From Defluviitaleaceae bacterium (GTDB lineage: Bacteria > Bacillota > Clostridia > Lachnospirales > WQUN01): 64,000 nt of DNA. Below are positions 24,684 through 34,306 of the stretch, piece after piece (position 1 is the first letter of the stretch; every line of letters starts with the position of its first letter). The stretch is taken from contig WRAH01000010.1 of the NCBI GenBank assembly GCA_009780315.1, positions 1-64,000 on the forward strand, in the 5' to 3' direction. The position numbers were made by a program, and so were the translations under genes. The notes under the pieces are model-generated. The model was not told the DNA's origin and searched no databases. It saw only the letters and a list, made by a program, of their open reading frames with translations.

Positions 24684-25946
24684 TCATGAAAATTTCGACA
24701 ATGCTCTAAACAACATTTCTGGGTCAATAGGTTTACCTATATGATAATTACACCCTGCGGCTAAACAACGGTCTATATCTTCACGAAAAACGTTGGCTGT
24801 CATGGCGATTATCGGCACTGTTGAAGCCTGAGGGCATTCTAATAAACGGATGACTCGGGTTGCTTCGTAACCATCCATTATCGGCATTGAAATATCCATC
24901 AGTATCATATCAAAATCTTCTGGAGATGTTTGAAATATTTTCACAGCTTCTAACCCATTGGTTGCAAAAACTAACTCAATAGGCGTGTCTTCTAATACAG
25001 ACTTTAGGATTTCACGGTTAATATCAACATCTTCGGCTACTAAAATTTTACGTGCTTGCACCAACGGTTGCGCAATTGGCGTTTTGTTCACAGCTACAGC
25101 AACACCTACTTCATAAGGAATAGTGAATGTGAATGTTGAGCCGTAATTCTGCTTGGATGTTAGCCATATTTCCCCACCCATCATTTCAATGATTCGGTGG
25201 GAAATTGCCAGTCCTAAACCTGTTCCGCCATATTTTCGGGTAGTGCCGCCTTCGCCTTGCTCGAAAATATTAAAAATCCGTGGTTGGTGTTCTTCTGGTA
25301 TGCCAATACCTGTATCTATCACTTCTATCTGCAAAATATTACCCTTTGAAAGCTTTGTCGCGTTAAGGGTTATTACACCGTTTTGGGGCGTAAATTTGCA
25401 AGCATTCGAGATTAAGTTCGCTATGACTTGGGTTAAACGCAGGTCGTCTGCAACAATCAATGGCGGGAGATTTTCGTCCACATTGATGATAAGCTGTTGG
25501 ACTTTTGCTTCTATATTTGCGGAAAGTACGGACGTAACATTGGAAATGGTTGCACTTAAATTAAAAGTATTTGGACGTATATCCAATTTATTTGCTTCAA
25601 TTTTTGACATGTCTAATATGTCGTTGATTACCCGCAAAAGATGTTTAGATGCCCCTTCAATTTGCTTTAGACAGTATTCCCTGCGGTCAAAATCATCACT
25701 TCTTAAAGCAATATGCGCCATGCCAATGACAGCATTTAAAGGGGTGCGCATTTCATGGGACATGCGCGACAAAAAATCTGATTTCGCAAGGGATGCTTCT
25801 TCTGCATGATTCTTTGCGACTTTAACGACCCTAAGTTGCGTATCAAAATTTAACCGCAGAATTTCATGCCGCCTCTCTAACGCGCGAAACTCTCGTTTGA
25901 GGCGGCGATTTTCTTTTTCTAGGGCAGCATAGTCATTTTGCGCCAT
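24684..25946 (-). CDS. hybrid sensor histidine kinase with receiver domain
   Basis: A 420-residue protein with no membrane segment. A coiled coil (1-50) is followed by HisKA (FLSRMSHEMRTPLNAVIG; phospho-His near residue 64), an HATPase domain (NLISNACKF, DTGIGIPEEH, GGTGLGLAIS) and a C-terminal receiver (VAEDVDINRE; phospho-Asp in MILMDISMP). It starts 1 base after the FIST gene, so sensing is probably done by the FIST protein. The output partner is not in the window. Confidence 0.93.
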   Translation of the reverse strand: MAQNDYAALEKENRRLKREFRALERRHEILRLNFDTQLRVVKVAKNHAEEASLAKSDFLSRMSHEMRTPLNAVIGMAHIALRSDDFDRREYCLKQIEGASKHLLRVINDILDMSKIEANKLDIRPNTFNLSATISNVTSVLSANIEAKVQQLIINVDENLPPLIVADDLRLTQVIANLISNACKFTPQNGVITLNATKLSKGNILQIEVIDTGIGIPEEHQPRIFNIFEQGEGGTTRKYGGTGLGLAISHRIIEMMGGEIWLTSKQNYGSTFTFTIPYEVGVAVAVNKTPIAQPLVQARKILVAEDVDINREILKSVLEDTPIELVFATNGLEAVKIFQTSPEDFDMILMDISMPIMDGYEATRVIRLLECPQASTVPIIAMTANVFREDIDRCLAAGCNYHIGKPIDPEMLFRALSKFS

Positions 25947-25947
25947 A

Positions 25948-27123
25948 TCATAATACCATCGCTATCAGTGAATAGTTGTGGAATCTATTGATATATGCTT
26001 CATTTTTCTTGGATGTAGGGCAAATTTCACCACATAAATAGCCACCCATAAATGGCGCATCGCCTACAAGAGATGCTACAGATGTAAGCTCTTGCAATAC
26101 ATTTGATGTGTGAATCATAAGCATATGACGGGCAACACATGAAAATACCAACACACCATTGATATCATCAAAATTTGTAAGGGGTTTTAAAGTTTCTCGA
26201 TTGGCTGCCATGACACTTTCATTCGTCATGGTCATGACGTGAAAGTTTGAAGATTCATCCATTTTTCCAAGAAAGGATGCAGAGCCTTCATCCGTAAACT
26301 TAGCCAGTCCACGCACGACAGGAATGCCATCATAGTCTGAACGGATGGTTTGCTCTACTAAAAAAGGCAAGAACCAATATAATCCTTTCTTTTCACCATC
26401 TTCATCTACATATTCTACATCTTGCAAATATTTACGCACATTTATTCCATTTATTTCGTGAACAATATGTCTTTCGGCACTGGTAATTTTCCCTGTATGG
26501 GGTAGTTTATCTTTTTCTGGCAAAGCAGATATAATAAACCTCGGATTGATGTCACCAAAACATAATAAAAAAACACCTCTGTTTTCATTGGTTTTATCTG
26601 TATACAGGGTTTTATTTCCTGTAAAACCTACTTCGTCGGTTGTGGGTTGCCCGCCAAAAATAGGCACACCAGGAAACATTTTGCCTAAAATGTCCACATC
26701 GTCATCACCAGTGCTTTCAAAATTAAGGGGCGGAAAAGCAATAATGAGTTTAGGTGTTTCACCTTTTTCAACAATGGGTGTGAATGCATCATGTATTGAT
26801 TTTTCTATCCCTTGTGATACATCTCCTCCAAGAACAGTCTCAAAACGTGTTGTATCTGATGTGATTACAAATATAGAAATAGCCAAATCTTCTGTAGAGT
26901 GACCAACCACTTGCCCAGATGTTGTTGCCCCTACTAACTTAAATGGAAAGTTTTTTGCCACATGCTGAAAAACGCCACTTTCCAACGTGTCTGCATGACA
27001 CATCACTATACCTATGGTATTGGGCAAAAGTTCTATTTTTTCATTCAGTTGTGCTTGCAGTTCTGCCAATGCAATTTCTGGTTCATCCATCTCACAAGTA
27101 TATAGCCCTGCACATTTAATCAC
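25948..27123 (-). CDS. FIST domain sensor protein
   Basis: About 391 residues with FIST_N (FKLVGATTSGQVVG, then LIIAFPPL) and FIST_C (NGINVRKYLQDV to AFMGGYLCGEI-like GDAPFMGGYLCGEI). FIST proteins are sensory modules thought to bind small ligands such as amino acids. GTG 27123 has AGGGGGA 6 bases upstream. An ATG at 27147 is possible but overlaps no site. It forms a two-gene unit with the histidine kinase. Confidence 0.88.
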   Translation of the reverse strand: MIKCAGLYTCEMDEPEIALAELQAQLNEKIELLPNTIGIVMCHADTLESGVFQHVAKNFPFKLVGATTSGQVVGHSTEDLAISIFVITSDTTRFETVLGGDVSQGIEKSIHDAFTPIVEKGETPKLIIAFPPLNFESTGDDDVDILGKMFPGVPIFGGQPTTDEVGFTGNKTLYTDKTNENRGVFLLCFGDINPRFIISALPEKDKLPHTGKITSAERHIVHEINGINVRKYLQDVEYVDEDGEKKGLYWFLPFLVEQTIRSDYDGIPVVRGLAKFTDEGSASFLGKMDESSNFHVMTMTNESVMAANRETLKPLTNFDDINGVLVFSCVARHMLMIHTSNVLQELTSVASLVGDAPFMGGYLCGEICPTSKKNEAYINRFHNYSLIAMVL

Positions 27124-27198
27124 GTCATTTCCCCCTATGAATGTCATATTAAGTGTTTTTCTTAGATTATATCATAAATCTTTGGTTTTGTGAAAAAT

Positions 27199-28107
27199 TT
27201 ATTTGTTTGATTTAGCATGTGCTTTTAGTAAGGTTGCTTGACTGCATATAGGTTGAATTGTATATTGTCCTAATGATGCAGGTAGAAATACTGAGCGGTT
27301 AGCTGAAAGTTCTACCGTGTCTGTAGATGTTTTTATCATTACACTTCCACTGACGCAAATCAAGATGATAAAGCTGGTGAGGGAAGTTGATTCTTGTATA
27401 GCCTCAGATAGTGTGAGTTTTTTGAGTGTAAAGTATTCATTTTCAACGATACCTGTTGCGGCTGTGGCTTTGGAGATTTTATTTTCAAAGTCAGTCACGG
27501 CTAGCGCATCTTCTATATGCAGTTCGCGGGTATTGCCTGTATCATCTGTACGGTCGTAATCATACAGACGGTAGGTTATGTTTGAATTTTGTTGTACTTC
27601 TGCGATGATTGTGCCAGAGGCAATCCCATGAATTAGACCCGCAGGGATGTTTACAATATCACCTTCTTTAACTTTTAGGCGGTTTAGGTACTGTGGAACT
27701 GTACCATTTTTATAAGCGGCATAGAGGGTTTCACGGGTCGTTTCAGGGGTTAATCCAATGATTAAATGACCATCTGTTGGCGGCTTTATAATGTACCATG
27801 CTTCGTTTTTGCCGCTGTCTGTTTCGCCTTTTAATTTTGCATAATCATCATTTGGATGGACTTGTACAGACAGCTGTGCTTGGGCGTTGATTATTTTTAC
27901 TAAAAGCGGAAATCTAGTGCTATCTTTCAAATCTGTCCCTAAAATTCTGGATGGATTTCGCCTTATATATGCGTCAAATTTTTCACCTGCAAATGCTCCG
28001 TTTTCTATGATACACATTTCATTTGGGCGGCAGGAAACTGCCCAGCTTTCGCTACCCCAAATCATTTTTTTATGAATCGGCTTGAGCAATACTGGATAAT
28101 ATGTCAT
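27199..28107 (-). CDS. manA: mannose-6-phosphate isomerase, class I
   Basis: A 302-residue type I phosphomannose isomerase. Zinc ligands lie in LSVQVHPNDDYAK and in the later IPAGLIHGI; the NEAWYII block is also typical. It interconverts mannose 6-phosphate and fructose 6-phosphate. ATG 28107 has AAGGAG 11 bases upstream; the GTG at 28116 is only 2 bases from that site. No sugar transport genes adjoin it. Confidence 0.93.
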   Translation of the reverse strand: MTYYPVLLKPIHKKMIWGSESWAVSCRPNEMCIIENGAFAGEKFDAYIRRNPSRILGTDLKDSTRFPLLVKIINAQAQLSVQVHPNDDYAKLKGETDSGKNEAWYIIKPPTDGHLIIGLTPETTRETLYAAYKNGTVPQYLNRLKVKEGDIVNIPAGLIHGIASGTIIAEVQQNSNITYRLYDYDRTDDTGNTRELHIEDALAVTDFENKISKATAATGIVENEYFTLKKLTLSEAIQESTSLTSFIILICVSGSVMIKTSTDTVELSANRSVFLPASLGQYTIQPICSQATLLKAHAKSNK

Positions 28108-28142
28108 TTTTGTCACGCTCCTTGTATAAGGATTATAACATA

Positions 28143-28165
28143 AAAAAGCCCCTTAAAAGGGGCTA
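28143..28165 (-). terminator. terminator of the ParB-family gene
   Basis: AGCCCC TTTTAA GGGGCT on the minus strand with TTTTTT after it. The stem starts at the stop codon. Confidence 0.85.
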
Positions 28166-28993
28166 AACCGCAGCGGTTTTGAATTTTGCTTGTGGTGAAT
28201 TTTCGGCATATTTTAATGATATGCGAATATCATAACCTGTTTCGGTTTGTTCCATATCATAGGTGGTTTCCATGCCGGAACGACGGAAGATTTCTAAGTT
28301 TTCTTGAATTGTATTCGTGAGTATGCGAATATCACGAATATAGGCTTTAAAGGGGATGGCTTTGCTTTTGGATTTACTGGCTTCACGATGAGACAGCATG
28401 GATTCAATAAGGTCTTCTGTTTTACGAACAGTTAAACCTTCTTTTATGACTTTTTCCAAAACCGCCAGTTGGTCTTCTTCACTGGTGAGTTTTAACAACG
28501 CACGGGCATGACGTTCAGTCAAATCATATTCAAATATATGTTTTTGAATGTTGCGCGGAAGTTTTAGCAACCGTAGCTTATTGGCAATGGTTGATTGATT
28601 TTTGCCAACCCGTGAGGCTAAAACTTCTTGAGTGAAGGCATAATCGCTCATGAGATTTTGAAAGCCCTCTGCTTCTTCAAAGAAGTGTAAATTTTCCCGC
28701 TGTAGGTTTTCAATCATGGCAAGCATCGCGCTGTCTAAATCATTTGCGCTTACTAAAATGGCAGGAATTGTTGCACATCCTGCAAGCTTACTTGCACGCA
28801 GCCGTCGTTCGCCTGCCACCAGTTCATAAGTATGGTTGTTTATCAGCCTTACACTGATGGGCTGCAAAACACCATATATGCCAATAGACGCGGCAAGCTC
28901 GTCCAAACCATGCTGGCAAAAAATACGGCGCGGCTGATAAGGATTTGGGGTAACGCTGTCTAGGGGCAATTGCAAGATTTCACGATTGGTCAT
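28163..28993 (-). CDS. ParB/Spo0J/Noc family DNA-binding protein
   Basis: A 276-residue protein. The N-terminal CTPase domain has the GERR motif (ELVAGERRLRASKLAG) and ENLQREN. The HTH (FTQEVLASRVGKNQSTIANKL) and a C-terminal dimer domain follow. It is shorter than many Noc proteins and has no ParA next to it. It could act in nucleoid occlusion or chromosome partition. ATG 28993 has AAAGGA about 10 bases upstream. Confidence 0.9.
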   Translation of the reverse strand: MTNREILQLPLDSVTPNPYQPRRIFCQHGLDELAASIGIYGVLQPISVRLINNHTYELVAGERRLRASKLAGCATIPAILVSANDLDSAMLAMIENLQRENLHFFEEAEGFQNLMSDYAFTQEVLASRVGKNQSTIANKLRLLKLPRNIQKHIFEYDLTERHARALLKLTSEEDQLAVLEKVIKEGLTVRKTEDLIESMLSHREASKSKSKAIPFKAYIRDIRILTNTIQENLEIFRRSGMETTYDMEQTETGYDIRISLKYAENSPQAKFKTAAV

Positions 28994-29284
28994 AGAAGTC
29001 ACGTCCTTTGTAATTTTTTGGCAGTATATCATGCAGAAAAATGCGGGGAATGAATTTTTTGAATTTTGTCAATATTTTCTTGTTGTCAAGATACTTTATT
29101 TTTGCGGGCTGAATTTTTAAGAATTATGCAGAGTACTAAGCATTTTTGTGAAGACCAGACGGAGATTATCGGGAATTGATAGAAAGTTTTAAGGTTATCA
29201 TACATACTCCCTAACTTGTCCGCATAAGTTATCCCATGCCTCCTTTGTCGGCGGCATGAGATACTGGCACAAGGGGAGGCACAT

Positions 29285-31948
29285 ATGAATCATCATGGAT
29301 TAAGTGCGCAAGAAGCCGCCGCATCTGCTTCACGGCATGGAACAAACGCGCTGACTAAGAAGCCCAAGGTTGGTTTTTTTAAACGATACTTGGCTAGTTT
29401 TGGCGACCCAATCATTAGAATCTTGATGGTGGCGTTGGGGGTTAACTTGCTATTGATGTTCCGTGATTCTAATTGGTATGAATCGGCAGGCATAGCCGTG
29501 GCGGTATTGCTTGCCACGTTAATTTCTACACTTTCAGAATACGGAAGTGAATCTGCTTTTGAAAAGTTGCAGGAAGAGGCGGCAAATATTAAATGCCGTG
29601 TGCGGCGTGATGGAAAAATTATTGAGCTTCCCATTGCTGAAATTGTGGTAGGCGATATTGTTTTTGTACAAGCAGGGGAACGTGTGCCTGCCGACGGTAT
29701 TTTAGTAGGTGGGTCAGTGGATGTAGACCAGTCTGCATTAAACGGTGAAGCAAAAGAAGCACGAAAACTTGCGTCAACTGTAAAAGACCTATCTGAAGCT
29801 ATGCGGAAAATGGATGGGGATGATTTTCTATCTGAGTCGGGGATGTTTCGCGGCAGTGTAGTGTGTGCAGGCGAAGGTATGATGTATGTAACCCGTGTGG
29901 GTGATGGTACATTTTATGGGCAATTGGCTGTAGACATTCAAGAGGATGTTATTGAAAGCCCTTTAAAAGCAAGGTTAGGTCAGCTTGCCAACACCATTAG
30001 CCGATTCGGATATGGTGCAGCAATTGTTGTTTTTGCGGCAAATATGTTTAACTCCATTGTGCTTTTTAATAGTTGGGATACACAGCTTATTATTGCCCAT
30101 GTTTCCGACTATAGTTTGTTAATCCGCGATTTTATGACGGCAATTACCCTAGCAATTACGGTCATTGTCATGGCTGTGCCAGAAGGACTGCCTATGATGA
30201 TTACAGTAGTGCTTTCTGCTAATATGCGCCGAATGCTGAAAGATAATGTGTTGGTGCGAAAACTTGTGGGTATAGAAACATCAGGCAGTCTCAATATTCT
30301 TTTCACCGACAAAACAGGTACCCTTACCAAGGGCATTCTTGAAGTTGTCACCTTTATTTCGCCCCAGGGCAAACTTTATGATGTAACACATTTACAAAAA
30401 TCATCTTTTTATAATTCTGTTGCATTAAACTGTTTCTACAATAACAGTGCGCAACTCACTGCAAAAAAAATGCGCAAAATAGCAATAGGCGGTAATTCTA
30501 CCGACCGCGCACTACTAGAGTATGTCATGGATAATGCCTCAAAACTTCCCTTGTGTAACAAAGGATTTGTAGTACCCTTTAACTCAAAAGACAAGCTTTC
30601 AATCACACAAATTTCTGGTGAGGCAAAGAAGATTCTAATAAAAGGCGCGCCGGAAAATTTATTACCCGCGTGCAAATATGCCTTCAATGAGGATGGACGG
30701 AAGGGAGACTTTGCCCATGAATCCGCGCTAAAAAGCATGTTACAAGCCCAAGCGCGTGAAGGAATGCGCTTACTTGCCCTATGTGAAGCAACCAGCGAAG
30801 CAGATGCAACAGCAAAAAGAAACTTAACTTTAGTAGGCTTTGTGGGCATTCGTGACGAAGTAAGGGATGAAGCCAAAAAAGCTATTTACGATGTCATGGG
30901 TGCGGGTGTACAAGTGGTCATGGTCACAGGTGATAATCTTGACACCGCCGTAGCCGTTGCTGCAAAATTAGGGCTAATCGACCCTAAAGACAAGCGCGGC
31001 GTATTAACCAGCCGCGCATTAAACCAACTAAACGATACAGATGTAAAACGTCTTTTACCAAATTTACGCGTCATTGCCCGCGCACTGCCTTCTGACAAAG
31101 GGCGGTTGGTTCGGCTTTCTCAAGAAATGGGCTTAGTTGCCGGCATGACAGGTGATGGCGTAAATGATGCACCTGCATTAAAAAAGGCGGATGTAGGTTT
31201 TACCATGGGCGATGGTACAGAAATTGCAAAAGAAGCAGGGGATATTGTCATCTTGGATAATAATTTTGCTTCCATTGTAAAATCCGTCTTATATGGACGT
31301 ACAATTTTTAAAAGCATTCGCAAATTTCTTATCTTTCAATTAACAATCAATCTTTGTGCAGTCGGCATTTCAGTTATAGGCCCATTTATCGGCGTGCCTG
31401 TGCCTGTTACAGTGATTCAAATGCTGTGGATAAATATGATTATGGATACTTTGGCAGGTTTAGCCTTTGCAGGAGAAACACCTTTGGCCGAATACATGCA
31501 TGAGTCTCCTAAAAAGCGAACGGAACCCATTATCAACCGTTATATGTACAATCAAATTTTGACCACGGGAATATTTACCACATTTATAAGCCTTGCATTC
31601 CTTACCTTGCCTTTCTTCGCTGAGTTTTTCCGCAGCGATGAAAATTATCTGCTAACGGCATTTTTTGCATTATTTATCTTTGCAGGTGTGTTCAATAGCT
31701 TAAATGCCAGAACCTATCGTTTAAACATCTTCTCTTACATTAGTAAAAATAAGATGTTTATAGCCATTATGCTTGCGGTTTCCGTCATGCAAGTATTGCT
31801 AATCTACTTTGGTGGCGTAGTTTTCCGTACGACAGGGCTTAACTTTAGTGAGTTTACACTTGTCTTAGTCCTCGCTTCTACAGTGGTCATTTTTGACTTG
31901 GCTCGCAAGTTATTTTTACGCATGAATAACCGCAAAGGTTTTATTTGA
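29285..31948 (+). CDS. calcium-translocating P-type ATPase
   Basis: An 887-residue P2-type ATPase. The phosphorylation motif DKTGTLT (about residues 341-347), TGDN, MTGDGVNDAPALKKADVG and ten membrane segments are present. AVPEGLP in the fourth segment fits Ca2+ pumps. The N-terminus (NHHGLSAQEAAASASRHGTN) is the cation ATPase N domain. AGGGGAGG lies a few bases before the ATG. A terminator that overlaps the next promoter follows it. Confidence 0.95.
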   Translation: MNHHGLSAQEAAASASRHGTNALTKKPKVGFFKRYLASFGDPIIRILMVALGVNLLLMFRDSNWYESAGIAVAVLLATLISTLSEYGSESAFEKLQEEAANIKCRVRRDGKIIELPIAEIVVGDIVFVQAGERVPADGILVGGSVDVDQSALNGEAKEARKLASTVKDLSEAMRKMDGDDFLSESGMFRGSVVCAGEGMMYVTRVGDGTFYGQLAVDIQEDVIESPLKARLGQLANTISRFGYGAAIVVFAANMFNSIVLFNSWDTQLIIAHVSDYSLLIRDFMTAITLAITVIVMAVPEGLPMMITVVLSANMRRMLKDNVLVRKLVGIETSGSLNILFTDKTGTLTKGILEVVTFISPQGKLYDVTHLQKSSFYNSVALNCFYNNSAQLTAKKMRKIAIGGNSTDRALLEYVMDNASKLPLCNKGFVVPFNSKDKLSITQISGEAKKILIKGAPENLLPACKYAFNEDGRKGDFAHESALKSMLQAQAREGMRLLALCEATSEADATAKRNLTLVGFVGIRDEVRDEAKKAIYDVMGAGVQVVMVTGDNLDTAVAVAAKLGLIDPKDKRGVLTSRALNQLNDTDVKRLLPNLRVIARALPSDKGRLVRLSQEMGLVAGMTGDGVNDAPALKKADVGFTMGDGTEIAKEAGDIVILDNNFASIVKSVLYGRTIFKSIRKFLIFQLTINLCAVGISVIGPFIGVPVPVTVIQMLWINMIMDTLAGLAFAGETPLAEYMHESPKKRTEPIINRYMYNQILTTGIFTTFISLAFLTLPFFAEFFRSDENYLLTAFFALFIFAGVFNSLNARTYRLNIFSYISKNKMFIAIMLAVSVMQVLLIYFGGVVFRTTGLNFSEFTLVLVLASTVVIFDLARKLFLRMNNRKGFI

Positions 31949-31966
31949 GATTATCTAAGATTATGC

Positions 31967-31995
31967 TTGACAAAAATAGACTTACGCCGTATAAT
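31967..31995 (+). promoter_or_regulatory. consensus sigma-A promoter
   Basis: TTGACA (31967-31972) and TATAAT (31990-31995) are separated by exactly 17 bases, a perfect match to the vegetative consensus. It drives the zinc-ribbon gene and tRNA-Thr. Confidence 0.9.
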
Positions 31996-32022
31996 GTTCC
32001 TCGTTGCGTAAGTCTATTTTTT
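31975..32022 (+). terminator. terminator of the Ca ATPase gene, overlapping a promoter
   Basis: A 13-bp stem (AATAGACTTACGC / GCGTAAGTCTATT) with TTTT. The left arm lies in the spacer of the promoter and the loop contains its -10 box. Confidence 0.8.
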
Positions 32023-32047
32023 ATTCGATTTTTAGGAGTTGTTTTAT

Positions 32048-32197
32048 ATGCCAAAACCAAAACGCGGTAAACTTGCACGCAGTATTAAAGCTTGGCGTGG
32101 TACATGCCCAACCTGCAATCGTACAGGTGTTAAGCTTTTGTGGGAAAAAAATGAAGGCGATAAACCTTTAAAAGTTTGCAAGCAATGCGGCGCATAG
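32048..32197 (+). CDS. small zinc-ribbon protein, 49 residues
   Basis: A basic protein starting MPKPKRGKLARSIKAWRG, with one zinc ribbon (CPTCNRTG and CKQCGA). Size and charge resemble ribosome-associated or ribosomal-protein-like ribbons. The exact family is not recognised. AGGAG lies 10 bases before the ATG. It is driven by a consensus promoter and sits 21 bases before tRNA-Thr, suggesting high expression. Confidence 0.75.
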   Translation: MPKPKRGKLARSIKAWRGTCPTCNRTGVKLLWEKNEGDKPLKVCKQCGA

Positions 32198-32218
32198 TTT
32201 AACTATTAGTCGCTTCTT

Positions 32219-32291
32219 GCCGACTTAGCTCAGTTGGTAGAGCAGCTGATTTGTAATCAGCAGGTCGCCGGTTCGAGTCCGGCAGTCGGCT
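32219..32291 (+). tRNA. tRNA-Thr (TGT anticodon)
   Basis: A full cloverleaf: acceptor GCCGACT / AGTCGGC with T as discriminator, D arm with AGTTGGTAG, anticodon arm CTGAT TTGTAAT.. (anticodon TGT), T arm GCCGG TTCGAGT CCGGC. CCA is not encoded. A terminator follows, and the 3' end faces a tyrosine integrase gene. Confidence 0.96.
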
Positions 32292-32296
32292 TTAAA

Positions 32297-32336
32297 AAAA
32301 TCCTTATAATCATTACGATTGTAGGGATTTTTATTT
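32297..32336 (+). terminator. terminator after tRNA-Thr
   Basis: Stem AATCCTTATAATC / GATTGTAGGGATT (two G-T pairs) with TTTT after it. Confidence 0.75.
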
Positions 32337-32413
32337 TATGTGGTAATAAAGTCAGCACATCATTGGTGTGGTAATAGTGTGGTAACTGGTTTTTACGTAT
32401 CTCTATTACTACA

Positions 32414-33526
32414 TTAGTCTAATAGATTTACTGCATCGCTTTTTATGTTAGGCATAACATGGCTGTATACGTCAAGTGTAATTTGTACAGATGCATGTCC
32501 AAGTAAATCACTCACAACTTTTGGGTTTACGCCCTTTTCTAATAGCCTAGTTGCGAAAGTATGGCGTAGTGTATGAACAGTTATTGAATCGGACAAGTTG
32601 CAATTTTTCAATAATTCATTGAATGCGCGTCCAATATTCCGATATGCAAGAATGGTTTCAGATTTAGATGAAAAAATAAATATACTATTATTTTTTTCTT
32701 TTTGTCTATTTAGAACCTTCATTGATGTGTCATTCATTGGTATAGTTCGAATGCTATGAGCGGTCTTGGCTGTGTCAATTATAGTTTTTCTTTTGGTGGT
32801 AGCCTCTTCATCACGATTAACTATGTCAGAAACCGTTTTGCTTATTTCAATAGTTTTTTCTTCAAAGTTAACATCTTCCCATAATAATGCTGTGCTTTCC
32901 CCAACCCTCATTCCAGTATTCAGTAGAAATATAAATAAATTATGATAGACTGACTCATTGCAATGTTGTATGAGCATTTTTTGTTGCTCTACGGTCAATG
33001 CAGTTATTTTTTTCTTTTCTGATTTTGGACGAACAGTGGCTTTGCAAGGGTTCGCATGTATCAATTCATTTTTAATAGCTTGCTCAAAAGCTTGTGATAG
33101 AGTTATATGGGTAATTCGTATTGTACTAGCTGATAAATTTCTCTTATGCATTTGATTGTATAACTGTTGTATAGAATCAGGACGAATTTTATTTAGCTTT
33201 AGATTGCCAATAGAATCCCTAATGTGCTTATTTAAAGAATACTCATAACTATCATAAGTTTTTGACTTCAATGTATTTGCTTTGTAATTTTCAAGCCAGA
33301 ACTGTACCCACTCTGCTACAGTATAATTACTGTTTTGAGTTATTACATTTCTGTTGAGTCTAAATTTTTCATCATTGATTTTTTTATGTAGTGTTTCTAG
33401 CGACTTGCTAGTGAACACTTTTTTAATGCGTTTTCCATTTGCATCATAACCTAGTGTAATTTCGGAACGCCAAAGACCATCTGGTCGCTGGTATATTGTC
33501 CCTTCTCCATTGGTGCGTTTGGGCAT
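32414..33526 (-). CDS. tyrosine recombinase (phage/ICE-type integrase)
   Basis: A 370-residue integrase. The N-terminal arm-binding domain (GTIYQRPDGLWRSEITLGYD) is followed by a SAM-like core-binding domain and the catalytic domain. Catalytic residues: Arg in NTGMRVGESTAL, His-x-x-Arg in HTLRHTFATRL, His in LLGHASVQ and Tyr in LDVYSHV. It lies 122 bases from the 3' end of tRNA-Thr and points toward it, the usual layout for an element inserted in a tRNA gene. Confidence 0.94.
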   Translation of the reverse strand: MPKRTNGEGTIYQRPDGLWRSEITLGYDANGKRIKKVFTSKSLETLHKKINDEKFRLNRNVITQNSNYTVAEWVQFWLENYKANTLKSKTYDSYEYSLNKHIRDSIGNLKLNKIRPDSIQQLYNQMHKRNLSASTIRITHITLSQAFEQAIKNELIHANPCKATVRPKSEKKKITALTVEQQKMLIQHCNESVYHNLFIFLLNTGMRVGESTALLWEDVNFEEKTIEISKTVSDIVNRDEEATTKRKTIIDTAKTAHSIRTIPMNDTSMKVLNRQKEKNNSIFIFSSKSETILAYRNIGRAFNELLKNCNLSDSITVHTLRHTFATRLLEKGVNPKVVSDLLGHASVQITLDVYSHVMPNIKSDAVNLLD

Positions 33527-33679
33527 AATCTGTTTCCCACCTTTTCACCTTTAAAATATATTTTAATTTCTTTGATTTCAGAATTGCCATTCTCTAGAAC
33601 TATGATTGTGGTCTAATACTTGACAAATACGAACATATATTCTATCATTGGTTTAAGTCTACCAGAGAGGATGACGCAT

Positions 33680-33820
33680 GTGAAGCACATGGTTGAAACT
33701 AAGATAAATAATGACAAAACAAAAGCTGAATTGGTGCAAGAATTTAACGGCTTGTCCGACAATCAAATGCAACAAGTACTTATTTTAATGCGTCAACAGT
33801 TGCTCGGAAAAGAACTCTGA
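33680..33820 (+). CDS. small ORF, 46 residues
   Basis: A short open frame starting GTG with AGAGAGG 9 bases upstream; the product is helical and charged (KAELVQEFNGLSDNQMQQVL). It overlaps the 3' end of the convergent repressor gene. It is unrecognised and may not be real. Confidence 0.35.
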   Translation: MKHMVETKINNDKTKAELVQEFNGLSDNQMQQVLILMRQQLLGKEL

Positions 33821-34127
33821 AATTTTCCAATTTATCATCTGGCACTTCATTCAGCAAATTAACAAATTCATCAGCCAACCTCTCACGTGGGGTTGGTTCT
33901 TTTTTTATATTATTGTGTGAAATCGGATCATTGGACTTTCCTAAAAGATAGTCGGTTGAGACGTTAAAATATTCAGCCAATTTCACAATCATATCTGTGG
34001 GGGGTTGAATACCTTTGGATTCGTATTTCCCATATGTGGTACGCTCAAGCCCAAAAACTCCAGCAACATCTTTTTGAAGCAATCCTTTTTTCTTTCTTAA
34101 ATCAATCAATCTCTCTGCAATAAGCAT
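33780..34127 (-). CDS. Xre family repressor
   Basis: A 115-residue protein with an N-terminal Xre HTH (LRKKKGLLQKDVAGVFGLER, then TTYGKYESKG) and a helical C-terminal part. TAGGAG is 7 bases before ATG 34127; an earlier in-frame ATG lacks a site. It is transcribed away from a Cro-like gene, forming a phage-type switch with shared operators between them. Confidence 0.87.
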   Translation of the reverse strand: MLIAERLIDLRKKKGLLQKDVAGVFGLERTTYGKYESKGIQPPTDMIVKLAEYFNVSTDYLLGKSNDPISHNNIKKEPTPRERLADEFVNLLNEVPDDKLENFRVLFRATVDALK

Positions 34128-34153
34128 ATCAATCACTCCTACTTTCATTTTAT

Positions 34154-34253
34154 GTGATTATTACTCACATCGCAATAAATGATAAAATGAATCACTTTAA
34201 TTTTAATATTTAACTTAAAAAGTATTGACAAGAGAATATGAATCACATATCAT
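34154..34253 (+). promoter_or_regulatory. divergent promoter/operator region of the element's switch
   Basis: For the plus strand, TTGACA (34225-34230) and TATCAT (34248-34253) are 17 bases apart. GTGATTATTACTCAC (34154-34168) and two ATGAATCAC half sites are repeated; one lies inside the promoter spacer. These are likely repressor binding sites. Confidence 0.65.
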
Positions 34254-34306
34254 GTATTTATGCAAAGGGAATTAAAATCCCTTGAATGACACGAGAGGTG
34301 ATTTAA

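Noticed and set aside
29050-29284. A riboswitch (yybP-ykoY type) upstream of the Ca ATPase
   Set aside because: The gap has a short CATGCC/GGCATG hairpin but lacks the conserved motifs of that class that I would expect; GGGGAGG there is the ribosome binding site.
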